From Pseudaminobacter salicylatoxidans (GTDB taxonomy: Bacteria; Pseudomonadota; Alphaproteobacteria; Rhizobiales; Rhizobiaceae), in the NCBI RefSeq assembly GCF_003148475.1, contig NZ_QGGG01000022.1:1-63284 (forward strand): DNA of 63,284 nt, read 5' to 3'. The notes under the pieces are model-generated. The model saw only the letters and a list, made by a program, of their open reading frames with translations, was not told the origin of the DNA and made no database searches. The position numbers and the translations under genes are program-made. Shown here piece by piece: positions 40,108-50,293 of the stretch (its first letter is position 1; every line of letters starts with the position of its first letter).

Positions 40108-41463
40108 ATGAGAATTCCAACCTGTTTTGCACAAATGGCCCGCGCCGCCCTCACCGGCCCGGTGGCGCTGGCCGCGCTGGGTGTCCTGCCCGCACTGGCG
40201 CAGGAAACCGCGCCCGAGGCCGCGCCGGCCGATGCGGCGGCACCCGCGCTCAATTCCGGCGACACCGCCTGGATGCTCGTCTCGACCGCGCTCGTGCTCT
40301 TCATGATCCTGCCGGGCCTGGCGCTGTTCTATGGCGGCCTGGTGCGCGCCAAGAACATCCTCTCCGTCCTGATGCAGTGCACGATGATCACCGCGGTCGT
40401 CATTGTCGTGTGGGTGCTGTGGGGCTACTCCTTCGCCTTCGGCGGCGGCCAGAGCCCCTTCTGGGGCGGCTTCGGCAAGGCTTTCCTTGCCGGTGTAACG
40501 CCGCAATCCATAAGCGGCAGCATTCCCGAATATGTCTTCATCTGCTTCCAGATGACCTTCGCCTGCATCACGCCGGCGCTGATCATCGGTGGCTTTGCCG
40601 AGCGGATAAAATTCTCGGCCGTCATCCTCTTCGTGGTGCTGTGGGCCACCTTCGTCTATTTCCCGATCGCCCATATGGCGTGGGATAGTGCCGGCCTGTT
40701 CTTCAACTGGGGAACGATGGACTTCGCCGGCGGCACTGTCGTCCACATCAATGCCGGCATCGCCGCCCTCGTCGGAGCCGTCATGATCGGCAGGCGCGCC
40801 GGCTATGGCCGCGACAACATGGCCCCGCATGCCCTGCCGCTGACGCTGACCGGCGCAGGCATATTGTGGGTCGGCTGGTTCGGCTTCAACGCCGGCTCCG
40901 CGCTCGCGGCCAATGGCAGCGCCGCACTTGCCATGATCAACACCTTCACCGCCACCGCCGGCGCGGTCATCGCATGGTCGGCGATCGAGAAACTGGTGCG
41001 CGGCAAGGCCTCCATGCTGGGTGGCGCCTCGGGCGTGGTTGCCGGCCTCGTCGCCGTCACGCCGGCGGCCGGCTTCGTCGGCCCGGTCGGCGCCATCGTG
41101 CTCGGCATGATCGCCAGCGCGGTGGCCTACTACTTCGTCACCGTGGTGAAGATCAGGTTTGGCTACGACGATTCGCTCGACGTGTTCGGCATCCACGGCG
41201 TTGCCGGCATCATCGGCGCCATCGGCACCGGCGTGCTGGCCTCGTCCTCGCTCGGCGGTGTCGGCTATGCCGAAGGCGTAAGCATGGGCGCGCAGGTCTG
41301 GACCCAGTTCGTCGCGGTGGCCGTCACCGTCGTCTGGTGCGGCGTGGTCTCGGCCATCCTCTACAAGATCGTGGATCTGGCGGTGGGGCTGCGCCCGGTG
41401 CCGGAAGCCGAATCCCAGGGCCTCGACATCACCTCGCACGGCGAAGTGGCCTACCACACATAG
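40108..41463 (+). CDS. amtB: Ammonium transporter AmtB
   Basis: 451 aa, with a cleavable N-terminal signal (residues 1-30, ending PALA) and eleven membrane helices. Hallmarks are GLALFYGGLVRAKN, DFAGGTVVHINAGIAALVGA and DVFGIHGVAGIIGAIGTG, giving the pore histidines. ATG 40108 is chosen because GGAGACC lies upstream; ATG 40096 lacks a ribosome-binding site. Paired with glnK, whose product plugs the pore. Confidence 0.96.
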   Translation: MRIPTCFAQMARAALTGPVALAALGVLPALAQETAPEAAPADAAAPALNSGDTAWMLVSTALVLFMILPGLALFYGGLVRAKNILSVLMQCTMITAVVIVVWVLWGYSFAFGGGQSPFWGGFGKAFLAGVTPQSISGSIPEYVFICFQMTFACITPALIIGGFAERIKFSAVILFVVLWATFVYFPIAHMAWDSAGLFFNWGTMDFAGGTVVHINAGIAALVGAVMIGRRAGYGRDNMAPHALPLTLTGAGILWVGWFGFNAGSALAANGSAALAMINTFTATAGAVIAWSAIEKLVRGKASMLGGASGVVAGLVAVTPAAGFVGPVGAIVLGMIASAVAYYFVTVVKIRFGYDDSLDVFGIHGVAGIIGAIGTGVLASSSLGGVGYAEGVSMGAQVWTQFVAVAVTVVWCGVVSAILYKIVDLAVGLRPVPEAESQGLDITSHGEVAYHT

Positions 41464-41533
41464 GCACGCCTCGGTTGCGGCCGACTAAAAAGATCCCGTC
41501 GTTGGCCGATTGAAGGAGCGGACCACACGCTTG

Positions 41534-41562
41534 AGGCCCGGTTCATTCCGGGCCTCCTTTTT
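41534..41562 (+). terminator. Terminator of glnK-amtB
   Basis: AGGCCCGG (41534-41541) and CCGGGCCT (41548-41555) form a perfect stem followed by CCTTTTT, 71 bp after the amtB stop. Confidence 0.88.
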
Positions 41563-41883
41563 ATGCGCGAGGCGAATCGAATCAACCTGGGTACAGGCTA
41601 TCTATCTGGATGGTATGAATAAAATGACCGTATAGTCTGAAAAAAATGACCAAAGCGACCAGGTCCGAAATTATGACATATCTGCCACACTTGCCTTGGA
41701 TTGGCCCTCAATGTGGCGAGAAAAATCGCATTTCAGGGTTGAGTGCGGAGACGCTGCGGGCGACCTCAGCCACGAGGAAGCGCGCCTCCCACGCGCCCCT
41801 CATCGAAACCGGTCAGGGTTATGTGGGTCCTCCAGCGCACACCCCTGGCCAAGTTTAAAATGTGTTTTTGATTGGAATACAAA
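41563..41883 (+). other. Long, partly AT-rich leader region of the porin gene
   Basis: No gene is supported in these 321 bp. The first 130 bp are AT-rich and carry AATGACC twice (41623 and 41645 areas); the rest returns to high GC. A -10-like TATAGT is at 41631 without a good -35. It presumably holds the porin promoter, with a long 5' untranslated region. The porin ribosome-binding site is weak (GGA before ATG). Confidence 0.45.
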
Positions 41884-42978
41884 ATGAACATCAAGAGCCT
41901 TCTTCTCGGCTCCGCTGCGGCTCTCGTCGCAGTTTCCGGCGCCCGCGCCGCTGACGCGGTTGTCGTCGCCGAGCCCGAGCCGATGGAATACGTCCGCGTT
42001 TGCGACGTCTACGGCGCCGGCTACTACTACATCCCGGGCACCGAGACCTGCCTGCGCGTCGGCGGCTACCTGCGCTACGACATCGGCGTCGGCAAGGGCG
42101 GCTACGGCGGCCTGATCGACGTTGCCGACAAGATGGGTGACGGCCTGAACGACACCTACTACAAGCGCGCCCGCGCCGCCCTGCAGCTCGATGCCCGTTC
42201 GGAAACCGAACTCGGCACCCTGCGCGCCTACATGCACATCAACTTCGACTGGAACGCCGGCGTCACCGCCGACAACCTGACCTCCACGGGCACCAATGTC
42301 GGCATCAACCATGCCTACATCGAACTCGGCGGCTTCCGCGTCGGTAAGACCGATTCGCTGTTCGCCACGATGACCGGCTACACCGGCAACGTCATCCAGG
42401 ACGACCTGATTTCGTACGCTGGCGGCGCTGGCGCCGACTACGGCACGCACCAGATCGCCTACACCTATGTCGGCAGCAACGGCTTCTCGGCGGCGGTCGC
42501 CGTGGAAGAAGGCGCCTACGACAACGCGATCGACTCCTATGTTCCGCACGTGGTTGCCGGCGCTGCCTTCACGCAGGGCTGGGGCGGTGTCTCGGGCGTC
42601 GTCGGCTACGACTCGAACTACGAAGAGTGGGCCGGTAAGGTTCGCCTCGACGTCAACGTCAACGAGCAGCTGTCGCTGTTCGTGATGGGCGGCTACGGCA
42701 CCGACGACAATGTCACCCGCAACTTCTACAAGGGTTGGGGCGGCAACTGGGCTGTCTGGGGCGGCGGTACCTACCGCTTCAACGAGAAGGCTTCGTTCAA
42801 CGCTCAGGTTTCCTATGCCGAGAACAAGGACGTCGCCGTGGTCGCCAACGTCGCCTACCAGCTCGTTCCGGGCCTGACGATCACCCCGGAAGTTGCCTGG
42901 AACTCCTGGCACACCGAGAACAAGGTCAAGATCGACGACGGTTTCGGCGGCTTCCTCCGCTTCCAGCGTTCGTTCTAA
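41884..42978 (+). CDS. Alphaproteobacterial porin (Omp2/RopA type)
   Basis: 364 aa. A signal peptide (1-22, ending GARA) is followed by ADAVVVAEPEPMEYVRVCDVYGAGYYYIPGTETCLRVGGYLRYD, the N-terminus typical of this porin family with two cysteines. The rest is aromatic, glycine-rich beta-barrel sequence ending in Phe (LRFQRSF), the outer-membrane insertion signal. It forms a trimeric general diffusion pore. Codon use is strongly biased and less GC-saturated than neighbours, as expected for high expression. It ends with a strong terminator. Confidence 0.94.
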   Translation: MNIKSLLLGSAAALVAVSGARAADAVVVAEPEPMEYVRVCDVYGAGYYYIPGTETCLRVGGYLRYDIGVGKGGYGGLIDVADKMGDGLNDTYYKRARAALQLDARSETELGTLRAYMHINFDWNAGVTADNLTSTGTNVGINHAYIELGGFRVGKTDSLFATMTGYTGNVIQDDLISYAGGAGADYGTHQIAYTYVGSNGFSAAVAVEEGAYDNAIDSYVPHVVAGAAFTQGWGGVSGVVGYDSNYEEWAGKVRLDVNVNEQLSLFVMGGYGTDDNVTRNFYKGWGGNWAVWGGGTYRFNEKASFNAQVSYAENKDVAVVANVAYQLVPGLTITPEVAWNSWHTENKVKIDDGFGGFLRFQRSF

Positions 42979-43000
42979 TCGGCTTAAAAGTCGATTTGAG

Positions 43001-43029
43001 AAACCCGGCGGGCAACCGCCGGGTTTTTT
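43001..43029 (+). terminator. Terminator of the porin gene
   Basis: AAACCCGGCGG and CCGCCGGGTTT form an 11-bp stem with a GCAA tetraloop and a following T-run, 22 bp after the stop codon. Confidence 0.93.
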
Positions 43030-43074
43030 GTTTCAAGGGCCTGCGGCGAGCAGTTGCCCGGCCTCCATCCATGG

Positions 43075-43090
43075 TTAATGCGACCTTAAC
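43075..43090 (+). promoter_or_regulatory. Candidate CtrA-binding site upstream of ftsK
   Basis: TTAA-TGCGACC-TTAAC fits the CtrA consensus TTAA-N7-TTAA exactly, followed by C. It lies 80 bp upstream of the ftsK ATG. CtrA is the cell-cycle master regulator of alphaproteobacteria, so control of a division gene is plausible. Confidence 0.6.
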
Positions 43091-43170
43091 TTTCCCGCAG
43101 CTATTCTGACGCCGACTCCGGCTCTGGGTGCGCTCGCCCCAGGCCCTTCAATTGCGGACGGGGAAGCAGA

Positions 43171-45768
43171 ATGCGTTCAGCCACACATCTCGCGCTGACC
43201 GATACGGGACATGGCCTGAAGGATTTCGCCAGGCGGCAGGCAGCACGGCTGGCCGGTTTCGGCCTGTTCGGCTTCGTGGCCTTTGCGCTGGCCAGCCTCG
43301 GCACGTGGAACGTGGCCGATCCGAGCTTCAGCCACGCCACCGACAACCCCGTCACCAATGCGATGGGCTATCCGGGCGCGGTGTTTTCCGATCTCGCCAT
43401 GCAGTTCTACGGCCTGTCGTCCGTGGCGGCGCTGGTGCCTGCGGTGATCTGGGGTTTCTTCTTTGCCACCGCGCGCGGCGTGGACCGCATGCCACGTCGC
43501 GCGCTGGCCTGGTTCGGCGCCTCGCTGCTGGCTGCCGGCATGGCCGGTTGCGCCACGCCCCCGCCCACCTGGCCGCTGCCGACCGGCCTCGGCGGTGTGT
43601 TCGGCGACATGGTGCTGAAGCTGCCCGGCATGTTCACCGGCGGCTATCCGAAGGGTGTCGTCGCCAGCGTGATCGTGGTGGTGCTTGCCGGTCCCGCGCT
43701 TTGGCTCGCCGCCTTCGGCGCCGGGCTTCTTTCGCGCGGCAGTGCCGCCGAACACGATGCGGTCGACGCGCGCGAGCAGGACTTTGCCGCCATGCTCGAC
43801 GAGGACGACGAAAGCGACGGCAACGCCATCCTTGGCGTGCTGGTCCATTGGTGGCTGTCCTTCCGCGCTTTCCTGCATCGCCGCTTCGGCCAGCGGCACC
43901 GGCATGACGACTATGCGGACATGCCGACCGAACCCAGCGCGTGGCGCCGCGCCGCCGAGCGGGTGGAGGTCGCCGAGCGTGCCGAGGCGCGCGTCACCGC
44001 GCATGGGCGCACGCGCGTCGATCCGGAATTCCATGCCCGGGAGGATGAAGACGACGAACTCGATTTCGTCCCCGACGGCATCATCCCCGAAACGCCTCGT
44101 CGTCAGCCCACGCGGGTGCAGAATTTCCGCACCCCCGCCAATCCCGACGCACCGCTCGCCACCGGCGCGCGCGTGGCAAATCCCGCGCCGCGCCCTGCCC
44201 CGGGCGGGCGCGTAGAGCGCGAGGCGCAAACCTCGCTGATCGCTTCGGGCAGCTTCGAGATGCCGTCGCTGCATTTCCTGTCGGAGCCGAAAAACGTCGC
44301 GCGCGACCCCAGCCTGTCGAAGGACGCGCTTGAGCAGAATGCGCGTCTGCTGGAAGGCGTTCTGGAAGACTTCGGCGTCAAGGGCGAGATCATCCATGTC
44401 CGGCCCGGCCCTGTCGTCACGCTTTATGAACTGGAACCCGCGCCGGGCATCAAGTCGAGCCGCGTCATCGGCCTTGCCGACGACATCGCCCGCTCGATGA
44501 GCGCGATCGCCGCGCGCGTGGCCGTCGTGCCGGGACGCAATGCCATCGGCATCGAACTGCCCAACGCCAAGCGCGAAACCGTCTATCTGCGCGAAATCCT
44601 CGCCAGTCGCGATTTCGAGACCACCAAGGCCAAGCTGGCGCTGGCGCTCGGCAAGACCATCAATGGCGAAGCCGTGATCGTGGACATCGCCAAGATGCCG
44701 CACGTGCTGGTGGCCGGCACCACCGGCTCGGGCAAGTCGGTGGCCATCAACACCATGATCCTGTCGCTGCTCTATCGCATGACCCCGGAGGAGTGCCGCC
44801 TGATCATGATCGACCCCAAGATGCTGGAACTGTCCGTCTATGACGGCATCCCGCACCTGCTGACGCCCGTCGTCACCGATCCGAAGAAGGCCGTGGTCGC
44901 GCTGAAATGGACCGTGCGGGAGATGGAGGACCGCTACCGCAAGATGTCCAAGGTGGGCGTGCGCAATATCGACGGCTTCAACGCCCGCGTCGCGCAGGCG
45001 AAAAAGAAGGGCGAGCAGATCAGCCGCACCGTGCAGACCGGCTTCGACCGCCAGACCGGCGAGGCGATCTACGAAACCGAGGAGCTGGATCTCGAGCCGC
45101 TGCCCTACATCGTCGTCATCATCGACGAGATGGCCGACCTCATGATGGTCGCCGGCAAGGACATCGAAGGCGCGGTGCAGCGCCTGGCACAGATGGCGCG
45201 CGCCGCCGGCATCCATGTCATCATGGCCACCCAGCGCCCGTCGGTGGACGTCATCACCGGCACCATCAAGGCGAATTTCCCGACCCGCATCTCCTTCCAG
45301 GTGACGTCGAAGATCGACAGCCGCACCATTCTGGGCGAGCAGGGCGCCGAGCAGCTTCTGGGCATGGGTGACATGCTCTACATGGCTGGCGGCGGCCGCA
45401 TCCAGCGCGTGCACGGCCCCTTCGTCTCCGACGACGAGGTCGAGAAAGTCGTCGGCCACCTCAAACTGCAGGGCGTGCCGGAATATCTCGACGCCATCAC
45501 CGAGGACGATGACGAAGACGAGGGCGAATCGTCCTCGAAGGGCGGCGGCGGCAATCTGGAAGATTCGGACGACCCCTACGATCAGGCCGTGGCCGTGGTG
45601 CTGCGCGACGGCAAGGCCTCGACCAGCTATATCCAGCGCCGCCTCGGCATCGGCTACAACCGCGCCGCCTCGATCATCGAGCGCATGGAGCAGGAAGGCG
45701 TGGTCGGCCCGGCCAACCATGCCGGAAAACGCGAAATCCTCGTGCCGACGGAAGAGGAGCAGTTCTGA
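43171..45768 (+). CDS. ftsK: DNA translocase FtsK
   Basis: 865 aa. Four membrane helices lie in the first about 190 residues, followed by a charged linker (about 200-345). The motor domain has Walker A GTTGSGKS at 516-523, [17 protein letters not shown] and [12 protein letters not shown]. The C-terminal gamma winged helix ([20 protein letters not shown]) reads KOPS sites. It pumps DNA at the septum so that dif sites meet. A CtrA-like box lies upstream. Confidence 0.96.
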   Translation: MRSATHLALTDTGHGLKDFARRQAARLAGFGLFGFVAFALASLGTWNVADPSFSHATDNPVTNAMGYPGAVFSDLAMQFYGLSSVAALVPAVIWGFFFATARGVDRMPRRALAWFGASLLAAGMAGCATPPPTWPLPTGLGGVFGDMVLKLPGMFTGGYPKGVVASVIVVVLAGPALWLAAFGAGLLSRGSAAEHDAVDAREQDFAAMLDEDDESDGNAILGVLVHWWLSFRAFLHRRFGQRHRHDDYADMPTEPSAWRRAAERVEVAERAEARVTAHGRTRVDPEFHAREDEDDELDFVPDGIIPETPRRQPTRVQNFRTPANPDAPLATGARVANPAPRPAPGGRVEREAQTSLIASGSFEMPSLHFLSEPKNVARDPSLSKDALEQNARLLEGVLEDFGVKGEIIHVRPGPVVTLYELEPAPGIKSSRVIGLADDIARSMSAIAARVAVVPGRNAIGIELPNAKRETVYLREILASRDFETTKAKLALALGKTINGEAVIVDIAKMPHVLVAGTTGSGKSVAINTMILSLLYRMTPEECRLIMIDPKMLELSVYDGIPHLLTPVVTDPKKAVVALKWTVREMEDRYRKMSKVGVRNIDGFNARVAQAKKKGEQISRTVQTGFDRQTGEAIYETEELDLEPLPYIVVIIDEMADLMMVAGKDIEGAVQRLAQMARAAGIHVIMATQRPSVDVITGTIKANFPTRISFQVTSKIDSRTILGEQGAEQLLGMGDMLYMAGGGRIQRVHGPFVSDDEVEKVVGHLKLQGVPEYLDAITEDDDEDEGESSSKGGGGNLEDSDDPYDQAVAVVLRDGKASTSYIQRRLGIGYNRAASIIERMEQEGVVGPANHAGKREILVPTEEEQF

Positions 45769-45896
45769 AGCCCGCCCAGCTCCGGAGGCGCTGACGCGAC
45801 TTTGATCGGCCCGCCTCTTGCCAAGGCCAAACTTCAGCCCAACTAGGGCAGTATCCGCTCTGGCGAACGCATGAAAACCCCAAGGTGAAGACCGGC

Positions 45897-46577
45897 ATGA
45901 CCAGAAATGCTTTGACCCCGACCTGGAAGCAGAAGGCACGCGTGGGCCTGCTTGGCCTTGGCCTCGCGGCTTTCGGTCTGGCAACGCTGCCGGCGATGCC
46001 CGGCTTCGAGGCACACGCGCAATCCGCCGGCATGGCGGAAGCCCAGAAGATCGCCGACCACTTCGCCAGCGTGCGCACCATGGCCGGCGAGTTCGTGCAG
46101 TTCGGCCCGCGCGGCGAGCAGACCGGCGGCAAGTTCTACATCGAGCGGCCGGGCAAGATCCGCTTCGACTATGACGGCTCGTCCCGCTTCCAGGTGGTTT
46201 CGGACGGCCAGTCGGTGGTGCTCGACAACCGCAAGATGAACACGGTCGATCTCTATCCGCTGTCGAAGACGCCGCTGAAGCTTTTGCTCGACACCCATAT
46301 CGATCTCTCCGGCGACAAGGTCCGGAGCGTCAAGCAGGATGACGACCTGACCACCATCCAGCTTGCCGACAAGTCGGTGTTCGGCAATTCGCGCATCACC
46401 ATGATGTTCGACCCGAAGACCTATGAGCTGCGTCAGTGGACCATCACCGACGCGCAGGGCAAGGACACCACCGTCATGGTGTTCAACGTGCGCGAAGGCG
46501 TGCAGCTGGACGCCAGCCTGTTCAAGATCGACTATCGCCGCAATATCGAAGTCAACAAGCGCAAGCGTGGCGGCTAG
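45897..46577 (+). CDS. lolA: Outer-membrane lipoprotein carrier protein LolA
   Basis: 226 aa. An N-terminal signal segment (about 17-45, ending EAHAQS) sends it to the periplasm. FASVRTMAGEFVQFGPRGEQTGGKFYIERPGKIRFDY is the family core. It ferries lipoproteins from the LolCDE complex to the outer membrane. ATG 45897 has AAGGTGA upstream; a GTG at 45885 is an alternative. Downstream of ftsK, an arrangement also seen in other bacteria. Confidence 0.92.
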   Translation: MTRNALTPTWKQKARVGLLGLGLAAFGLATLPAMPGFEAHAQSAGMAEAQKIADHFASVRTMAGEFVQFGPRGEQTGGKFYIERPGKIRFDYDGSSRFQVVSDGQSVVLDNRKMNTVDLYPLSKTPLKLLLDTHIDLSGDKVRSVKQDDDLTTIQLADKSVFGNSRITMMFDPKTYELRQWTITDAQGKDTTVMVFNVREGVQLDASLFKIDYRRNIEVNKRKRGG

Positions 46578-46683
46578 GATCAGGACCTGAGCCCGTTGGT
46601 GCGGGTTTTGCCCGCGCACTTGTAATTGTCGGCCGTGCCTGCCAATTTCCGGCGCAAATTCGTCAGCACCGGAAAATCCCCTC

Positions 46684-47490
46684 ATGTCTTTTTCAATCGT
46701 CACCTGGAACATCAACTCCGTGCGGCTGCGCATGCCGCTGGTCGAGAAGTTCCTGCTGGAAAAGGCGCCGGATGTTCTGTGCCTGCAGGAGACCAAGTGC
46801 CCGGACGATCTGTTTCCGGCCAAGGCCTTCCGCAAGCTCGGCTACGAACACATCGCGATCCATGGCCAGAAGGGCTATCACGGCGTCGCCACCGTCGCCC
46901 GCCGGCCGATCGAGATGGTCGAGAAGCGGCGCTTCTGCGAGATCGAGGACAGCCGTCACCTGTCCGTGCGGTTCGAGGCCGGCGGCAAGCAGATCCTGCT
47001 GCACAATTTCTACGTGCCCGCAGGCGGCGACGAGCCCGATCCGGAAATCAATCCGAAATTCCGCCACAAGCTCGATTTCGTGGCCGAGATGAACGCCGTG
47101 CGCGCGGACCATGACGAGGGATCGGCATCCATCCTCGTCGGCGACCTCAACATCGCGCCGCTGGAGCATGATGTCTGGTCGCACAAGCAGCTTTTGAAGG
47201 TGGTCAGCCACACGCCGGTCGAAACGGAAAACTTCGAGGCGATGCGCAAGGCCGGCGACTGGGTCGATCTGATGCGGCTCAACGTGCCCCATGAGCAGAA
47301 AATCTACACCTGGTGGAGTTACCGCGCCAAGGACTGGGAGACTTCCGACCGTGGCCGCCGGCTCGACCATATCTGGTCGTCGCAAAATCTGGTGCCGAGC
47401 TTCAGCGGCTACGAGATCCTGCGCGAGGCGCGCGGCTGGGACCGGCCATCGGACCATGTGCCGGTGGTGGCGCGCTTCGACCTCGGCTGA
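46684..47490 (+). CDS. xth: Exodeoxyribonuclease III
   Basis: 268 aa of the EEP nuclease family. WNINSVR at 8-14, LQETKC with Glu36, VGDLNIAP, RRLDHIW and SDHVPVVA supply the metal and catalytic residues. It cuts at abasic sites and degrades DNA 3'-5' in base excision repair. It lies 106 bp after lolA and convergent with holA. Confidence 0.95.
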   Translation: MSFSIVTWNINSVRLRMPLVEKFLLEKAPDVLCLQETKCPDDLFPAKAFRKLGYEHIAIHGQKGYHGVATVARRPIEMVEKRRFCEIEDSRHLSVRFEAGGKQILLHNFYVPAGGDEPDPEINPKFRHKLDFVAEMNAVRADHDEGSASILVGDLNIAPLEHDVWSHKQLLKVVSHTPVETENFEAMRKAGDWVDLMRLNVPHEQKIYTWWSYRAKDWETSDRGRRLDHIWSSQNLVPSFSGYEILREARGWDRPSDHVPVVARFDLG

Positions 47491-47611
47491 GTTTTTGTTC
47501 CCGGAGCGAGACGGCGTTCCCGGATTTGTCGCCTCGGTCTATCTTTTTGGGAGCATGTCCGGAAAGTCTGCAACCTTTCGCTGCCGCGGACCTTCGGTTC
47601 GGGATCAAGGC

Positions 47612-48661
47612 TCAGCGTCGCTGGCGCTGGCGCGCGCTTTCCACCGCAATGCCGAGCAGCGCCTGCCGCGCGATTGCCGCGGCGAGATCGGGGCGGCGGC
47701 GGGTCTGGAGCACCGCATCCTGCAAACGCGCCAGCGCACGAATGAGGGCAGGTCCGCTCCAGCGCTCCACCGCGCCTTCCACGATCTTGCGGCGGGAGAA
47801 GAAGACCGGCGGCCGGGCGGCGGCGACGATGGCGCCGGCGTTGCGGGCGCCGCTATTGTCCATCGCGCCGCGCATGAGCTGGATGGCCTGAAACTGCCGC
47901 ATCGCGGCCGCCAGCATCAGGAAGGGCTGCGCGCCGGTCTGGGTGTGGCGGGTGAAGACTGTGTCGAAGGCCTCGATCCGGCCTTCCAGCACGGCGTCGA
48001 TGGCATCGTCGAAGGAGATGCCGGACACGTCGCCGATCATCGCCTTCACGTCCTCCAGATCTATCTGGCTCTTGCCCATGGCGTAGAGCGTGAGCTTCTG
48101 GATCTCGCCGCGCGAAGCCAGCCGGTCGCCACCGAGGTTTTTGCGCAGCGCCTGCCGCGCTTCCAGCGTCAGCGACATGCCGGCCTTCTGCATCTCCTCG
48201 TCGATCACCTGATCGATGCCGCGCGCCTCGTCGGCATAGCAGGGCAGCGCCATACCCCAGTCGCAGCCCTCGACCACCGTGCGCAGGGCGGCGCCCTTCT
48301 TCAGGTCGCCGGCCTCGATCAACACGATGGCGTCGCGTGGCGCTTCCTTCGCAAGCAGCTTCACATCGTCGGCCAGCCCTTTCTGGCCGGCGGCATTGCG
48401 CACCCACAGCAGGCGGCGCGTAGAAAACATCGGCACGGTGTGCGCCTCGTCGAGCAGGCGGCCGCTTTCCTTCTCCACCTCCGAGCCTTCGAGACGGACG
48501 ACCGTGAACGGATCGTCGAGCGGCAGCCCGGTCTTTGCGGCAAAGGCGCGCGCGCGTTCGGCCACCAGCCCGCGATCCGGGCCGTAGATCAGGATGATGA
48601 CGGCCCTGGAATCGGGCCGCGCCAGCCAATTGTCGACTTCATGCGCTTTCTTCTGTGCCAT
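47612..48661 (-). CDS. holA: DNA polymerase III delta subunit
   Basis: 349 aa. It begins MAQKKAHEVDNWLARPD and has IYGPDRGLVAERARAF, a degenerate P-loop-like region, and the delta C-terminal collar helices. The delta subunit opens the sliding clamp within the clamp loader. In many relatives holA follows lptE; here it follows the peptide ABC operon in the same direction by 61 bp, so it may partly depend on that transcript. Confidence 0.9.
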   Translation of the reverse strand: MAQKKAHEVDNWLARPDSRAVIILIYGPDRGLVAERARAFAAKTGLPLDDPFTVVRLEGSEVEKESGRLLDEAHTVPMFSTRRLLWVRNAAGQKGLADDVKLLAKEAPRDAIVLIEAGDLKKGAALRTVVEGCDWGMALPCYADEARGIDQVIDEEMQKAGMSLTLEARQALRKNLGGDRLASRGEIQKLTLYAMGKSQIDLEDVKAMIGDVSGISFDDAIDAVLEGRIEAFDTVFTRHTQTGAQPFLMLAAAMRQFQAIQLMRGAMDNSGARNAGAIVAAARPPVFFSRRKIVEGAVERWSGPALIRALARLQDAVLQTRRRPDLAAAIARQALLGIAVESARQRQRR

Positions 48662-48722
48662 GAGCTTCGGTTAGCACGGCCGCGCGCGCGGGCAAAACGC
48701 AAAGCTTCGGGAGCGTGCCTTG

Positions 48723-49502
48723 TCAGGTGCTGTGCCTGAGCTTTGGCGCAGCCGCCACCAGCGCCTGTCCCGTGTCGGACTGCGGGTTGGCGATCACCTC
48801 GGCGGCCCTGCCTGTCTCCACGATCCGGCCGTGATCCATGATGGCGATGCGATGGGCGACGGCCCGCACCACGCCGAGATCATGCGAGATGAACAGATAA
48901 GCGATGTTTTGCGCGCGCTGCAGGTCGAGCAACAATTGCAGAATCTGCCCGCGCACGGACACGTCGAGCGCCGACACAGCCTCGTCAAGCACGATCAAAC
49001 GCGGGCGCGTGGCGATGGCGCGGGCAATCGCCACACGCTGGCGCTGGCCGCCGGAAATTTCGTGGAGCGCGCGCGCCTCAAGATCGGGCGACAGGCCGAC
49101 ACGCTGGAGAAGCTGCGCAATCGCCTCCGGCCGCTCCCTGCGTGGCACGATGCCATGGATGCGCAGCGGGTCGTCCAGCACCCGCGCAACGGTCGCACGC
49201 GGGTTGAAGGCCGCGCGCGGGTCCTGGAACACCATCTGCAACCGGGCGCGGACGGCACGCAGCCGCGCTCCCCTGAGCGCCAGCAGATCCTCGCCCTCGA
49301 AGCGGATGTCACCGCCGTCGAGCTCGGTCAGTCGCACTAGGGCGCGGGCGGCGGTGGTCTTGCCGCTGCCCGAGGGGCCGACCAGCGCCAGCGTCTCGCC
49401 CGGCGCAACCTCGAAGCTGACATCGTCCAATGCGGCGACAGTGCGGCCGCGACTGTCAAAGCGCTTGCTCAGGTTCGTGGCTGTGAGAAGCGGCGCGCTC
49501 AT
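48723..49502 (-). CDS. Peptide-type ABC transporter ATP-binding protein (DppF/OppF-like)
   Basis: 259 aa. Walker A GPSGSGKT, Q-loop LQMVFQDPRAAFNPRATV, signature ISGGQRQRVAIARAI and Walker B LIVLDEAVSALD match the second ATPase of Opp/Dpp systems. The usual C-terminal Cys-rich oligopeptide tail is missing. Its ATG overlaps the previous ATPase gene by four bases. Last gene of the five-gene importer. Confidence 0.92.
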   Translation of the reverse strand: MSAPLLTATNLSKRFDSRGRTVAALDDVSFEVAPGETLALVGPSGSGKTTAARALVRLTELDGGDIRFEGEDLLALRGARLRAVRARLQMVFQDPRAAFNPRATVARVLDDPLRIHGIVPRRERPEAIAQLLQRVGLSPDLEARALHEISGGQRQRVAIARAIATRPRLIVLDEAVSALDVSVRGQILQLLLDLQRAQNIAYLFISHDLGVVRAVAHRIAIMDHGRIVETGRAAEVIANPQSDTGQALVAAAPKLRHST

Positions 49503-50293
49503 GCAGCACCTTCGGGCGCGAGCAGCGACGGCGTGTCGAGCCCCATATGCGCGGCAAGCAGGCTTTTGGTGTAGGCTTCGCGTGGTGCCCCGACGATCTG
49601 CCCCGCCTTGCCGATCTCGACCAGCCGGCCGTTGCGGAACACCGCAATGTGGTCGGCAATCTGGCTGGCCAGCGCAATATCGTGGCTGATGAACAGAAGC
49701 GACATGCCGTCTTCGGCCGTCAGTTCCTCGATCAGCCGCACGATCTCTGCCTGCACGATGGTGTCGAGCGCGCTGGTCGCCTCATCGGCGATCAGCAGGC
49801 CCGGTCGCGCCGCGATAGCCTCGGCAATCGCCACGCGCTGGCGCTGGCCGCCGGAAAGCTGGTGCGGGAATGCTTTCAGCATGGACGACGGGTCGGGCAG
49901 GCGCACGCGGCCCAGCAGCATTTCGGCACGGGCATAAGCCTGCCGCCAGCCAAGCCCCAGATGCGCGCGCGCCACCTCGGCGATCTGCTCGCCGATGGTC
50001 AGCACCGGGTTGAAGCTGGAGGATGGGTCCTGGAAGACAAAACCGAGGTCGCGGCCATTGGCCGGAAGCCTCCCGAGTTCGGGCCAGCGGATGCTGCCGT
50101 CCACGCGGGCCGTCGCCGGCAGCAGGCCGGCAATTGCCAGCGCCAGCGTGCTCTTGCCCGAGCCGCTTTCGCCGATGATGGCGAGCCGCTCGCCGGCGCC
50201 GAGTTCGAAAGAGACGTCCTTCAGCACCTCGGTCTCGCGACCGTCGCCGCGATAGCCGACGCCGAGCTTTTCCACCGCAAGACGAACGCTCAT
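49499..50293 (-). CDS. Peptide-type ABC transporter ATP-binding protein (DppD/OppD-like)
   Basis: 264 aa. Walker A GESGSGKST, Q-loop DLGFVFQDPSSSFNPVLTIGE, signature LSGGQRQRVAIAEAI and Walker B LLIADEATSALD. The start at 50293 overlaps the permease stop (ATGA); the reading frame stays open much further upstream, but only because it crosses the permease gene. It pairs with the downstream ATPase. Confidence 0.92.
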   Translation of the reverse strand: MSVRLAVEKLGVGYRGDGRETEVLKDVSFELGAGERLAIIGESGSGKSTLALAIAGLLPATARVDGSIRWPELGRLPANGRDLGFVFQDPSSSFNPVLTIGEQIAEVARAHLGLGWRQAYARAEMLLGRVRLPDPSSMLKAFPHQLSGGQRQRVAIAEAIAARPGLLIADEATSALDTIVQAEIVRLIEELTAEDGMSLLFISHDIALASQIADHIAVFRNGRLVEIGKAGQIVGAPREAYTKSLLAAHMGLDTPSLLAPEGAA

